Assembly (NCBI GenBank): GCA_033439795.1 | Contig: JAUTDP010000013.1 | Location: forward strand, 992,001 to 1,056,000 | Direction of reading: 5' to 3' | Source of the DNA: Sordaria brevicollis | Taxonomy: Eukaryota; Ascomycota; Sordariomycetes; Sordariales; Sordariaceae | DNA length: 64,000 nt | Shown: positions 34,450-47,130 of the stretch, one piece after another | Position numbering within the stretch: position 1 is the first letter of the stretch | Layout of the letters: each line of letters starts with the position of its first letter | Program-made: the position numbers and the translations under genes | The notes under the pieces: generated by a model | Database searches by the model: none | Told to the model about the DNA's origin: nothing | What the model saw: the letters and a program-made list of their open reading frames with translations, nothing else

Positions 34450-36215
34450 TGCTTTAGAACCGGAAACGCCGATTTCTGGTCGAGGAGCGCTCTAAAACGA
34501 AAACCGATAACGGGAATCGATTTAAGAGGGTCTTTTACGTCCTTTACAATATCCTACGACGAATATAGCGACGACGATATATCGTTATTACCGATAATAA
34601 TTAATAACGGTAATTGTAAATTCGAAAATAGCGTCTATAACCCGTTTGTAAAATTCTTAATTTATAACGACCTTAACGTAGCGTACGCCGCGAAAATTTC
34701 GGAAAAAATATAAGAAGATAATAAAATTATAAAGAAATTTATCGTTAAAACGAATAAATCTTTAAATTACAACGCTATTTCGCTCAAAAATTGTAATTAG
34801 GTTCGTAAATTATTTAATAAATATACGAAAATCCTTACGAAAAAAAGTAAAGTAATACGCCCCGAAATTAATAAAGTTAATAATAATTAAATTATTATTA
34901 AGAATAATTTTAACGATTTAAAAAAAACGATTTTATAAAAATTATAGAAGAACGTTAAAAAAGCGCCGAAAATATAAACCGGAATTATAAAGGACGCTTT
35001 TTTTAAAATTAGGTTTATCTTTTAATATATTATAATTATTACCCCCCCCCTTAAAAATATTCTCCGTTAATTACGACCGTACCTTTTTTATTCGAAGTAT
35101 TATAATTAATATTTAATATTCGAAGCGGACGAATAAAGAAATTAAAATTCAAATCGAGAAAATATTTCGTAATTTAAAGACTAATATTTTTAATATTATA
35201 CGAACTATTATAAAATTATTTACAATTAGAAATTATAAAATTATATTCGATAACGTTATATACGAATAATATTAGTAATATTAAATTTAGATTAAGAAAA
35301 TTTTTAGCGAAAAAGCGTTCGTATTTTTAAATATTATTATATTAATCGTTAAAAGGTTCCTTTAGGCGAATATCGCCGAATATATAAAGATAGAGGATAT
35401 TACTTATAAAATATAATAGGCGAATTTAATTACTTTTATTATTAAAATACGTTTATAAAAGAAGAGAATTAATAAAAATAGGAATTTCCTTATTATAGAA
35501 ATTATAATTATAAAAGCAATTAAAACTCTTTATAAAGGATTCCTCCTTTAAGAGGGCGGCGTATATATTTACGAACCGTTTACTTTTTCGGCTAATATTT
35601 AATAGTATTTTATTTATTAGGGTATAAAATATTTAAAGAAATTCTACTATAATATTAACGTTTATAAACGTTATAATAAGGATAAATATAATAAAGACCG
35701 TTTTAAAAAAACGAATTACCTATTTAATAAAGATAAATCGCTAATTTTTTATATTTTATATAGAAAATATAGGTATTACGCCTTCGAAAAAAAGGTATAC
35801 CCTATTTTTAAGAAAATTATTACGAAGGTTACTATAAAATACGCCGAGAAATTATATTTATTTATATATTAAAAGGACCCTAAAAGAAGTATTATATTAA
35901 AATTAATAGTAATAAAGGATAATAAAGATATTAATTTCTTTAATACCTTCCCTACCGCTTATATTATTATTATTCGTAAAAGGGAATTTAAAAGTAGAAA
36001 TAGAGGCTATACCTATAAACGGATTAACGGGCTTTCTACTAGATTGAAATTAGCAGCCAAAAGCCCGATAAACGCGTTTACGAATTTTTAAGGTTCGGGT
36101 ATTCGGAACGGCGTCGGTTTAATCGCCGCCGTTAAACCGGCTATTTAAAAAGAAAAAATTCCCATTCCTATTCTATTCGTAGGGTTAGAAAATATTCCCT
36201 TATAAAATAATTAAT
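34450..36215 (+). pseudogene. LINE D ORF1 (gag-like) remnant
   Basis: Co-linear with ORF1 of copy B. It begins TGNADFWSRSAL in the G/B frame and has a C9 run at 35042-35050, against 7 to 14 in other copies. The Tyr-substituted knuckle stretch is near 35750-35800. The last third (~35870-36100) is similar to the readable tail in copy F but carries extra stops. It ends shortly before the ORF2 endonuclease at ~36230. Dead by RIP; inferred RNA-binding role. Confidence 0.75.
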
Positions 36216-36224
36216 AATCTAATT

Positions 36225-39200
36225 AAAAATACTCTATTAAAATATAGGGAAATTATACGAGAAAAAGAAATTATTATTCGAATAAGAGGAGATTTATAAT
36301 ATCGTAGCGATTTAAAAAATGGATAGGAATTTAAATAAGGATATTTATCGTTTATAAGGCGGTAAATATATTGGGGTAAATTATTTAAAAAAAGGGAAGG
36401 TAATTATTTATATAAATAAGAAATAGAATTTTAAAGATTTAAATTTCTATATTAGAAAAGATTAAGCCTCCGTAACGTTTAAGAATTTAAAAGAGCTATT
36501 AATTATCTATTCGATTTATTCCCCTATTAAAACGTATAGAATATTAAAATATAAATAGGGGTTTCCCCTCTTCGAATTCTTCAAAGAAAGACCCTTAATA
36601 AAATATTAAATTATAATCGTCGGAGATTTTAATTTTTATTATTCTAATTAGGATTTAGAGAATAAAATTAGCCTAAAAATTAAGAAATTTTTTATATAAA
36701 TATAAAAGTAACGTATATAATTCGTTATTCTTAGGGGGGAACCGATTTATATAAATAACGCGATATAGGAAGAAAAAAATAAAATAGTCGATTACGTATA
36801 AATAATATTAAAAATCGAAACCGAATATTAAAGGGCGTAATAGTACGAATAAACCGGTTTAAATTATTATTTTTAAAAAGTTTAAGTTTATATTAAAAGA
36901 AAGGTTAAAAAAATAGAAATAGAAGAAAATTATAATTAGAATTTAATAAACATAAAAAAGGTATAAAAAGTGGTATTATAACGGATTTCAATCTTAGCGA
37001 AAATTAATACGAAGGAGGAATTAGAATTTATATTTAATAAATTCGATAGAGAATTTATAAATATAATAGAGGAGTTCGTCCCGTATTAGAAGAAAAATCG
37101 AAGGAAAAGAACGAAGTAATAAACGTTAAAATATAAAATAGCGACGAAAAATACGAAGTAGAAATAGTAAAAATAATATAAAGAAAGGATATTTTCGAAT
37201 TAGGTAGAATTTGTAGAAATATTAATAAAAAAAAGAAGGATTAACGTAAAAATTTAATAAATAATATAGTAAAAAAGCGTTAAAAAGGCGTTGAAGAATT
37301 TAAATAAATTTTAAACCTTCGAAAAATAAATTTATACCCGAAATTATTTATTAATAAACCCGCTTAAATTCTTAATTTTTAAATAATACGAAGGAATAGA
37401 AAAAATCGAAGATTATAATAATAAGGCGAATATTCTCGTTAAGTATTTCTTTCCGAAAGTAAATATCTTTACGAATTATTTACCCAATTAGACCCTTTTA
37501 TTAAATACCGGCGATTTATTATTTATTAACGAATTAATTACCGAAGAAAATATTTAGGAGGTTTTATTTCGGATAATTCCGAATAAAATACCGGGTATCG
37601 ATTAATATTCGAATAAATTTTTAAAAATTTATAAAGAATTATTTTAAAAAGCTATAACCGTTTTCGTAATTACGAATTTTCGTTTTAAGTATTTCTTATA
37701 ATAATTTAAAAACGCGAAAGTAATCGTTTTTAAAAAATTAAGAAAAACCGCTATATAATAAAAGTTAGCCGGCGTATAAAGATTAATTTTACTATTAAAT
37801 AACGTTGGGAAAATCTTTAAAACGTTTATTATTAAAAAATTTACTTAAATTGTAGAAGAATTTAACCTCTTATTAGAGGGCTAAATAGGTAATTAAATAA
37901 ATTATTCGATTAAATTTATTATCCGTATTATTATAAATATTATATATACGGTTTAGAAATTTAGAGCCGTTACGTTACTAATATTTTTTAATTTTAAAAA
38001 TATATTCGATAAAATTAATTATAAATAATTATTATATACTTTATAGGAAATATAATTCTTATAATAGATTTTCGAATAAGTAATAAATTTTATTAACGGA
38101 CGAAGAGGTTCCTTTTTCTTTAACGACGAAATATTTATTCTTTACGCTATAAAAATTAAAATATTTTAAAGCTCCCCCCTTTTTTTAATTTTTTTTATCT
38201 TTTTTATTACTTTATTATATTATAAATTAATTATAATTAAAAATATAATTATAATTAGTTTCGCTAATAATATTAATATCGTTATTATAGTAAAGATTAC
38301 CGAAGAGAATTATAAGATATTTTAAACGGTATAAAAAATTTACTCCGAATAAATAAAGGAGAGAAATATAAAATTCGAAACGAATAAAACGGAATTAATA
38401 TATTTTACGCGGACGAGGGTATTAAGAACGGAAATTCTTTAATTCGGGGATATTATATTTCGATTAATAGAATCGATAAAATCTTTAAGCATTTAATTAG
38501 ATTATAAATTTAATTATCGAATTTACGCAGAAGTTATTAAAAAAAAAAAAAATATTTAAACGAATATATTAATTTAATTAGTTATAAAAATTTAGGGTTA
38601 CTCCTTTATTCGCGCGAAGGAAATTTATATTAAATATATTCAAAGCGCGATTATATATAGAATTTTAATTTTCTATTAATTAATAAAAATATATAATAAA
38701 CCCCGAAGGATAATAATTAAATTAGTTAAATATTAAATTAAATATTTAAAAGTCGTTATTAAGGCGTATAAAGTTATATTAATACGGAACTTTAAAACGG
38801 AAATTTTTTACCCGCTATTCGACTTTTATTTTAATAAATAAGTAAGGGTTTTCGAAGAGAAATTCGCCCGTACGAATTAAATTAAATTCGTCCGAAGAAT
38901 AATAGCCTAAATAATTAATTATATTTAAATAAAACGAATATAAAATCGATTATTTATTAATAAATCGGAAAGCGGTATTACTAAAATTAAATAAGTAGAA
39001 GAATAAATACTAATAGAGAATTTTATAGCGATTATAATAGGATTACCCCCGATAATGGACGTACCCGCTTAATTATTATAACCGCCGGAACTTTTAACCC
39101 TCGATCGAAAAATATAATTAGAGGACGTTATAAAGAAAAAATAGGTATTGTATTATAATTATTAATTAATAATAGCGGTAATTAAATTAAATCGGCGGTA

Positions 39201-39690
39201 TAAATATATAATTATTAATTTCAATCCGAAATTTAACGATATTATAATAAAACGGTATATAATTAATTAAAAAAAAAAAAAGTAGAAGAAAATCTAATTT
39301 TTAAAGGATAATAAAGATTATTATTTATTAATAAAAGCGAAGAGTTCCCTCTTTGTTTAAGTAAGAATAGAAGTAATCGGCCTTAGGGCCTTCTTTTTTT
39401 AAAAGAGAATCCCCGATATTAATACCCTTATTTATTCGTATAAATTAAGATAGGAAACGTTCTATTATATTACATTCGAATATTTTTAAATAATAAATAT
39501 ATAATTTGTAATAATTAATTAGTTATAAACGTAGGAATAATTTTAAATTTATTTAAATAATAAAATTAAAGCCGAAAGAATTTTATTATAAATATTTTAA
39601 TTAAAACGATTAAATAAATACTATTTAGTAATCGAATTAAAAGAAGAGTAGCGAAACGAATTCGTTCGCTATTTTTAATTTTCTTTTCTT
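36225..39690 (+). pseudogene. LINE D ORF2 (endonuclease, RT, zinc finger) remnant
   Basis: The endonuclease GDFN block is at 36622-36651 and reads GDFNFYYSN*: Gly-Asp-Phe-Asn kept, both His now Tyr and the Trp now TAG. RT motif C is SFANNIN at 38257-38277, with both catalytic Asp changed to Asn (GAC/GAT to AAT). The zinc finger is near 39430-39485, with Tyr ligands. The CGAATTCG-centred imperfect palindrome at the end of the frame is near 39655. This is one of the most decayed active sites in the window. Confidence 0.85.
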
Positions 39691-41417
39691 CTTTTTCTTT
39701 TACTTTTATTTACTAATATATTAAAACGAAGACGGGGGAGGATTTTTATTTAATTAAAAATCTATTGGGCCGCGAAAGCGACGATTTATTTAATTATTAT
39801 TTCTTTTTGCAATTAATTAAAGCTTTTAATATTTTATTATTATTAGTAAATAAACGGTTCTATTTATCGAATTAACGAATATATTAATATATAATATTAA
39901 TTACGAATTAATATTAAGCGAATTAATTATTATTAATAGGAACGGGACCGGTAGGACGAATAATTAGCGAATTAATTTCTATTAGAGAATTATTATAGGA
40001 AGGTATACGAATACCATTATTATTTAAGGGAATTCTATTATTACCGTTACGAAATAAATTACTATTACCGTTACGGGGTAAATTATTATTACTATTATAA
40101 AGGATATTATTTAAAGGAATATAATTACCGATTAAATTATTTTTATTAGAAAGGAAAAATTCGTAATAATTTTTTTAAAAGTAATTATTAATTAACTACT
40201 TTCTATAGCGAATAAATTATTTTAAAGTATTAATAAAACCGTCGCTAGTAAGGCGAAAGTAAATTACGCTAATAAATTTTTTAATAATAATATAAAGGCG
40301 GATAAAATAATCGCGGAATTTATTATTAATTAGGTCTTTAATAATAACCTTCTCTTAAAAGGTATTATAGAAATTATAAAAGCCGCGAAATATATCGACT
40401 ATATAATATAAAACCGTTAAAATATATTAAATAGCCTAATTAAATTTATTTAAAAACGAATTAAAATAAAAGACGTTAATAATATAAAAAATAGTAATTT
40501 ATTCGGGTAATTAAGGATATAATAAATCGATTTAACGACGGCCTTTATATAAATATTATAACCCGGGACGGCCGGGAAAGCGAAAAGGGCTTTAATTAAT
40601 TAAAGGGTATAAGCGAAATATAGGGGAATATAAATATAATTTCGGAAAAATTAATATAAAGATAGAACGTAATAGAAGGAGGATTTACCCTTTTTTTAGT
40701 ATATAGAAGAATTTATTATTAATAAAGCGTTTAATAATATATTCGAAATTAATTTTAATATTAATATTAATCGTATTAAATATAAAGGTTAATAAAAGAA
40801 GGTAAAGGGGAAACGAATTTTCGCCTTTATTTTCGTCGGAGGTTTTTATTATTTTATAAAACGTTTTAATATATTTTTAATGGAGAATAATTATTTTAAA
40901 TCGATTATTATTATTATTAAAGGAAAGAAAAACTTAAAAAGGCCCAGGGGATAAAGGGTTTTTATATTTAAAGGAAGGAAATCCTTATATTAATATAAAT
41001 TATAATAGAAATATAACCGTTATAAAAAGAGGAAGAAAATAGAAAAAATAAAAGAAAATTTAACGGTTAAGAAATTTAATAATAATTAGAAAAGTAAATA
41101 AACGGAAGAATAGAAGGCGGAAAACGGTAATAAATAAAGGGATAGGATAGCAAATTAGGAAAGCGGAACGGTTTAATATTCTTATATAATAGTAAATAAA
41201 AAAGATAAAACGGATATTAATTGCGTTAGTAGTAAGTATATATTGCGATTATAGAACGCCGAAAAAGCGGTGTAAATAAGTCCGCGCCGGGAATTATAGC
41301 CGGGGTTTTTATCCGGGGCGCTTAACGCTTACGGTTTTATCCTACAGAGAATCGGAAATAGACCCCATATTATATTAGCGTTATAGATTTAACTAAGGAA
41401 TAAGAATCTTATTTACT

Positions 41418-41431
41418 TACTATAGAGTAAA
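41418..41431. repeat. LINE D target-site duplication, right
   Basis: tactatagagtaaa, perfect partner of 34423-34436. Confidence 0.95.
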
Positions 41432-42757
41432 TTATTACTATTATTATAGAGGATATTATTTAAAAGAATACAATTGCCGATTAAACTATCCTTATTAAAA
41501 AAGAGGAATTCGCAATAACCTTTCTAAAAATAATTATTAATTAATTACTTTCTATAGCGAATAAATTATTTAAAGGTATTAATAAAGCTATTATTAATAA
41601 GGCGAAAGCGAATTACGCCGGTAAATTCCTTAGTAATAATATAAAAGCGGATAAAATAGTCGTGGAATTCGCTATTAACCGGGTCTTTAATAACGACTTT
41701 ATTTTGAAAAATATTGCAGAAATTATAGAAGCTACGAAGTATATTAATTATATAATACGAAACCGCTAAAGTATATTAGGTAGCCTAATTAAATTTATTT
41801 AAGAACGAATTAAAATAGGAAATATTAACAATATAAAAAATAATAATTTATTCGGGTAATTAGGAATATAATAAATCGATTTAATAATAGCTTTTATATA
41901 AATATTATAATTTAAAACGGATATAAAGGTAAAAAGGGCTTTAATTAATTAAAAAATATAAGTAAAATATAGGGAGTATAAATATAATTTCGGAGAAATT
42001 AATATAAGGATAGAATATACTAGAAGGAAGATTTACCCTTTTTCCGGTATATAGAGGAATTTATTATTAATAAGGAATTTAATAATACGTTTGAAATTAA
42101 TTTTAATATTAATATTAACTATATTAAATATAGGGGTCGGTAAAAGAGGGCGAAGGGGAAACGAATTTTCGCCCTTATTTTCGTCAAAAATTTTTATTAT
42201 TTTATAGAGCGCCTTAATACGTTTTTAACGGGGAGTAGCTATTTCGAATCGATTATTATTATTAAAAGAAAAAAAAGCTTAAAAAGATTTAGGGGATAGG
42301 GGGTTTTTATATTTATAGGAGGGAAATCTTTACGTTAATATAAACTATAATAAAAATATAATTATAATAAGGGGAAGAAAAGGATAAAAGGAGTAAAAGA
42401 AGGTTTAATAATTAAAAGGTTTAATAGCGGTTAAAAGGGTAAATAAGCGGGGGAATAGAAAACGGAAGGTAATAATAAATAAAGAATAGGACGGCGGATT
42501 AAAAAAGCGGAATAGTTTAATATTTTAGTGTAATAATAAATAGAAAGGATGAGATAAATATTAATCGTATTAGCGGTAAATATATATTACAATTATAGAA
42601 TATTAAAGAAGCGGCGCGGATAAATCCGTATTAGGAAATATAGCCGGGGTTTTTATCCGGGGCGTTTAACGTTTACGGTTTTATTTTACGGGGAATTGGA
42701 AATAGACCCTATATTATATTAACGCTATAGATTTAGTTAGGGAATAAGAATTTTACT

Positions 42758-42772
42758 TAATTAATATTAAAA
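42758..42772. repeat. Shared target site between LINE C and LINE E
   Basis: taattaatattaaaa. It serves as the right TSD of C (partner 28759-28772) and the left TSD of E (partner 58287-58301). Confidence 0.8.
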
Positions 42773-43052
42773 TCCTAATATAATGTTTTAGAACCGGAAA
42801 CGCCGATTTCTAATCGAAGAGCGCTCTAAAACGAAAACCGACAACGGGAATCAATTTAGGAGGGTTTTTTACGTCCCTTACAATATCCCGCGACGATTAT
42901 AGCGACGATAATATATTATTACTACCGATAGCGATTAATAGCGGTAATTATAAATTCGAAAATAGCGTTTATAACCCATTCGTAGGATTTTTAATATATA
43001 ATAACCCTAATATAGCGCGCGCTATAAAGATTTTGGAAAAAACGTAAGAAAA
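42773..43052 (+). mobile_element. LINE E, 5' 280 bp
   Basis: It starts tcctaatataatgttttagaacc and runs through the first ~90 codons of ORF1 (TGNADF-type start, SRDDYSDD-like stretch, ending ...gaaaaaacgtaagaa), where minus-strand LINE F begins. The 3' part of the same insertion is at 57069-58286, since the outer TSDs match. About 5.5 kb of E between these points is missing. Confidence 0.8.
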
Positions 43053-44799
43053 AAGTAAGATTCTTATTCCCTAGCTAAATTTATAGCGTTAATATAGTAT
43101 AAAGTCTATCTTCGATTCTCCGTAGGATAAAACCGTAAGCGTTAAACGCCCCGGATAAAAACCCCGATTATAATTCCCGGCGCAGACCTATCTACGCTAC
43201 TTCTTCGGCGTTTTATAATTATAATATATATTTACCGTTAACGTAATTAATATCCGTCTTATCCCTTTTATTTATTATTATATAAAAATATTAAACTATT
43301 TTACTTTTTTAATCCGCTATCCCGTCCTTTTATTTATTATTACCTTTCGCCTTTTATTCCTCCGCCTATTTACTTTTTTAACCGCTATTAAATTTTTTAA
43401 CCGTTAAACCCTCTTTTATTCTTTTTATCCTTTTCCTCCCTTTATAACGGTTATATTTCTATTATAATTTATATTAACGTAAAGATTTCCTTCTTCTAAA
43501 TATAAAAACCCCCTATCCTTCGAACTTTTTTAAACTTTTCCTTCCTTTAATAATAATAATAATCGATTCGAAATAATTATTCCCCGTTAAAAACGCGTTA
43601 AAGCGTTTTATAAAATAATAAAAACTTCCGACGAAAATAAAGGTAAAAATTCGTCTCCCCCTCGCCTTCCTTCGCCGACCCTTATATTTAATATAATTAA
43701 TACCGATATTAAAATTAATTTCGAATATATTATTAAACGCTTTATTAATAATAAATTCTTTTATATATTAGAAAAAGGGTAAATCCTCCTTCCGTTATAT
43801 TTTATCTTTATATTAACCTTTCCGAAGTTATATTTATATTCTTTTATATTTCGCTTATACTTTTTAATTAATTAAAGCCCTTTTTATTTTCCCGGCCGTC
43901 CCGGATTATAATATTTATATAAAGGCCGTTATTAAATCGATTTATTATATCTTTAAATACCCTAATAAATTACTATCTTTTATATTATTAATATTTTCTA
44001 TTCTAATTCGTTTTTAAATAAATTTAATTAAATTATTTAATATACTTTAACGGTTTTATATTATATAGTCGATATACTTCGCGGTTTTTATAATTTCTAT
44101 AATATTTTCTAAGAGAAGGTTATTATTAAAGACCTAATTAATAGTAAATTCCGCGATTATTTTATCCGCTTCCGTATTATTATTAAAGAATTTATTAACG
44201 CAATTCGCTTTCGCTTTACTAACGACGGTTTTATTAATACCCTAAAGCAATTTATTCGCTATAGAAAATAGTTAATTAATAATTACCTTTAGAAAAGTTA
44301 TTGCGAATTCTTCCTTTTTAATAAGGATAATTTAATCGGTAATCGTATTCCTTTAAATAGTATCCCTTATAATAATAATAGTAATTTACCCTATAATAGT
44401 AGCGGTAATTTATTTTATAGCGGTAGCGGTAGAATTCCCCCGAATAGTAATGGTATTCGTATACCTTCTTATAATAGCTCCTTAATAGAAATTAATTTAT
44501 TAATTATTCGATTTACCGGTCCTATTTTTATTAATAATAATTAATTCGTTTAACGTTAATTTATAATTAATATTATATATTAATATATTCGTTAATTCGA
44601 TAAATAGAACCGTTTATTCGCTAATAATAATAAAATATTAAAGGCTTTAATTAATTATAAAAAGAAGTAATAATTAAATAAATCGTCGTTTTCGTAGCCC
44701 GATAGACTTTTAATTAAATAGAAATCCTCCCCCGTCTTCGTTTTAATATATTAATAAATAAAAATAAAAGAAAAGGAAGAAAAGAAAATTAAAAGTAGT

Positions 44800-47071
44800 G
44801 AGCGAATTCGTTTCGCTATTCCTTTTTTAATTCGATTGCTAAGTAATATTTATTTAATTATCTTAATTAAAATATTTATAATAAAATTCTTTCGGCTTTA
44901 ATTCTATTATTTAAATAAATTTAGAATTATTTTTACGTCTATAGTTAATCGGTTATTACGAATTATATATCTATTATTTGGAAATATTCGAACGTAATAT
45001 AATAGAACGTTTCCCGTTTTAATTCGTATAAATAAATAAAAGTATCGATATTGGGGATTCTCCTTTAAAAAAAGAAGGCCCTAAAATTAATTACCTCTAT
45101 TTTTTGTTTAAATAAAGAAGGAATTCTTTATTTTCGTTAATAAATAATAATCTTTATTGTTTTCCGAAAATTAAATTCTTTTCCGTTTTTTTTTTTTTTT
45201 TAATTAATTATATACCGTTTTATTATAATATTATTAAATTTCGGGTCGAAATTAATAATTGTAAATTTATACCGCCGATTTAATTTAATTATTGTTATTA
45301 TTAATTAATAATTATAATATAATATTTATTCTCTTTTTATAACGTCCTTTAATTATATTTTTTAATCGAAGGTTAAAAGTTCCGGCGGTTATAACGGTTA
45401 AATAAGTATGCCTATTACCGGGGGCGGTCTTATTATAATCGTTATAAGGTTCTCCGTTAATATTTATTCCTCCGCTTATTTAGTTTTAATAGTATTACTT
45501 TTTAATTTATTAATAAATAGTCGATTTTTTATTCGTTTTATTTAAATATAATTAATTATTTAAATTACTATTCTTCGGACGAATTTAATTTAATCCGTAC
45601 GGGCGAATTTCTCTTCGAAAGCCTTTACCCGTTTATTAAAATAAAAGTCGAATAGCGGGTAAAAAATTTCCATTTTAAAGTTCCGTACTGGCGTAACTTT
45701 ATACGCTCCGGCGACGACTTTTAAATATTTAATTTAATATTTAATTAATTTAATTACTATCCTTTAAGGTTTATTATATATTTTTATCGGTTAATAGAAA
45801 ATTAAAGTTTTATATATAATTACACTTCGAATATATTTAGTATAAATTTCCTTCGTACGAATAAAGGAGTAACTTTAAATTTTTATAATTAATTGGGTTA
45901 ATATATTTATTTGAATTTTTATTTTCTTTTTAATAATTTTCGCGTAAATTCGATAATTGAATTTATAATTTAATTAAATATTTAGGAATTTTATCGATTC
46001 CGTCGGTCGAAATATAATATCTTTAAATTAAAGAATTTCTATTCTTAATATTTTCGTCCGCGTAAAATATATTAATTCCGTTTTATTTATTTCGAATTTT
46101 ATATTTCTTTCCCCTATTTATTCGGAGTAAATTTCCTATATTATTTAAAGTATTTTATAATTCTCTTCGGTAATTTTTATTATAGTGACGATATTAATAT
46201 TATTGGCGAAGCCGATTATAATTGTATTTTTAATTATAATTAATTTATAGTATAATAGGGTAATAAAAAGGATAAAAAGAATTAAGGAGAGGGGGGAGTG
46301 TTAGGGTATTCCGGCTTTTATAATATAAGGAATAGATATTTCGTTATTAAAAAAGAAGGAACCTCTTCGTTTGTTAATAAAATTCGCTACTTATTCGAAA
46401 ATTTATTATAAGAATTATATTTCCTATAGAATATATAGTAATTATTTATAATTAATTTTATTAAATACGCTTTTAAAATTAAAGAGTATTAATAATATAA
46501 TGGTTCTAAATTTCTAAATTGTATATATAATATCTATAATAATACGGATAATAAACTTAGTCGAATAGTTTACTCAATTATTTATTTAACCCTTTAATAG
46601 GAGGTTAAATTCTTTTATAATTTGGGTAAATCTTTTAATAACGAACGCTTCGAAGATTTTCTTAACGTTATTTAATAGTAAAATTAGCCTTTATACGCCG
46701 GTTAATTTTTATTATATAATAGTTTTTCCTAATTTTTTAAAAATAATTACTTTCGCGTTTTTAAACCGCTATAGGAAGTATTTAAGACGAAAATTCGTAA
46801 TTGCGAAAGCGGTTATAATTTTTCGGAATAATTCCCTATAAATTTTTAAAAATTTATTCGAATATTAATCGACGCCTAATATTTTATTCGGAATTATCCG
46901 AAATAAAACCTTTTAAATATTTTCTTTAATAATTAATTCGTTAATAAGTAATAAATCGCCAATATTTAGTAAAAGGGTCTAGTCGGATAGATAATCCGTA
47001 GGGATATTTACCTTCGGGAAGAAATATTTAGCGAGAATATTCGTTTTATTATTATAGTTTTCAATTTTTTC
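44800..47071 (-). pseudogene. LINE F ORF2, RT and zinc-finger part
   Basis: Read from 47071 downwards: the end of the endonuclease-RT linker, RT block NKILGVD-like near 46865, motif A near 46470, motif C GFANNIN at 46193-46213 with both Asp now Asn, the NKRV-like block near 45640, and the zinc finger near 45030-45080. ORF2's N-terminal endonuclease is on the other side of LINE G (54115-55285). The split lies in the linker before RT (gaaaaaattgaaa). RIPped and inactive even without the insertion. Confidence 0.82.
47059..47071. repeat. LINE G target-site duplication, left
   Basis: tttcaattttttc, identical to 54102-54114. Confidence 0.9.
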
Positions 47072-47130
47072 ACGGTTATTATTATTAATCGTTATTAATA
47101 GTAACGATATATCATCGTTATTATAATCGT
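47072..47130. repeat. Inverted duplicate of the ORF1 start at the 5' end of LINE G
   Basis: The reverse complement (aacgattataataacgatga...) aligns closely with 47247-47304 in the same element, and better still with the equivalent of copy B, giving a fold-back with ~57-bp arms and a ~115-bp spacer. No other copy has it. Confidence 0.8.

Larger units (their letters stand above)
34437..41417 (+). mobile_element. LINE D, full length, nested in LINE C
   Basis: 6981 bp between perfect 14-bp target-site duplications. It starts cctatttaaaaactgctttagaacc and ends aagaatcttatttact. LINE C resumes at 41432 with exactly the base expected after the target. It is heavily RIPped on both strands, so RIP acted after this insertion as well. 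The 3' hairpin near 41268-41290 is partly broken (ggtgtaaataagtccgcgcc). Confidence 0.95.
28773..42757 (+). mobile_element. LINE C, full length, split by LINE D
   Basis: 5664 bp before and 1326 bp after the nested LINE D, ~6.99 kb in all. The 5' end has an extra A-rich leader (taagataaaggg...aaaaaaactgctttag) between the TSD and the shared start. The 3' end is gggaataagaattttact, directly followed by the 14-bp TSD at 42758. LINE D entered within the Tyr-rich tandem repeats of the 3' region. Because C sits in the left TSD copy of LINE E, C is younger than E. Confidence 0.9.
43053..47071 (-). mobile_element. LINE F, 3' 4.0 kb
   Basis: The minus-strand copy starts at the 3' end, aagtaagattcttattccctag (43053), and runs up to the target of LINE G. 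Together with 54115-57064 it makes ~6.97 kb, so F was full length before G entered it. The 3' stem (43175-43195) is only partly paired. The Tyr-rich repeat region lies near 44370-44430. No TSD was found for F: its flanks in E do not match, and a 5.5-kb stretch of E is missing between them. Confidence 0.88.
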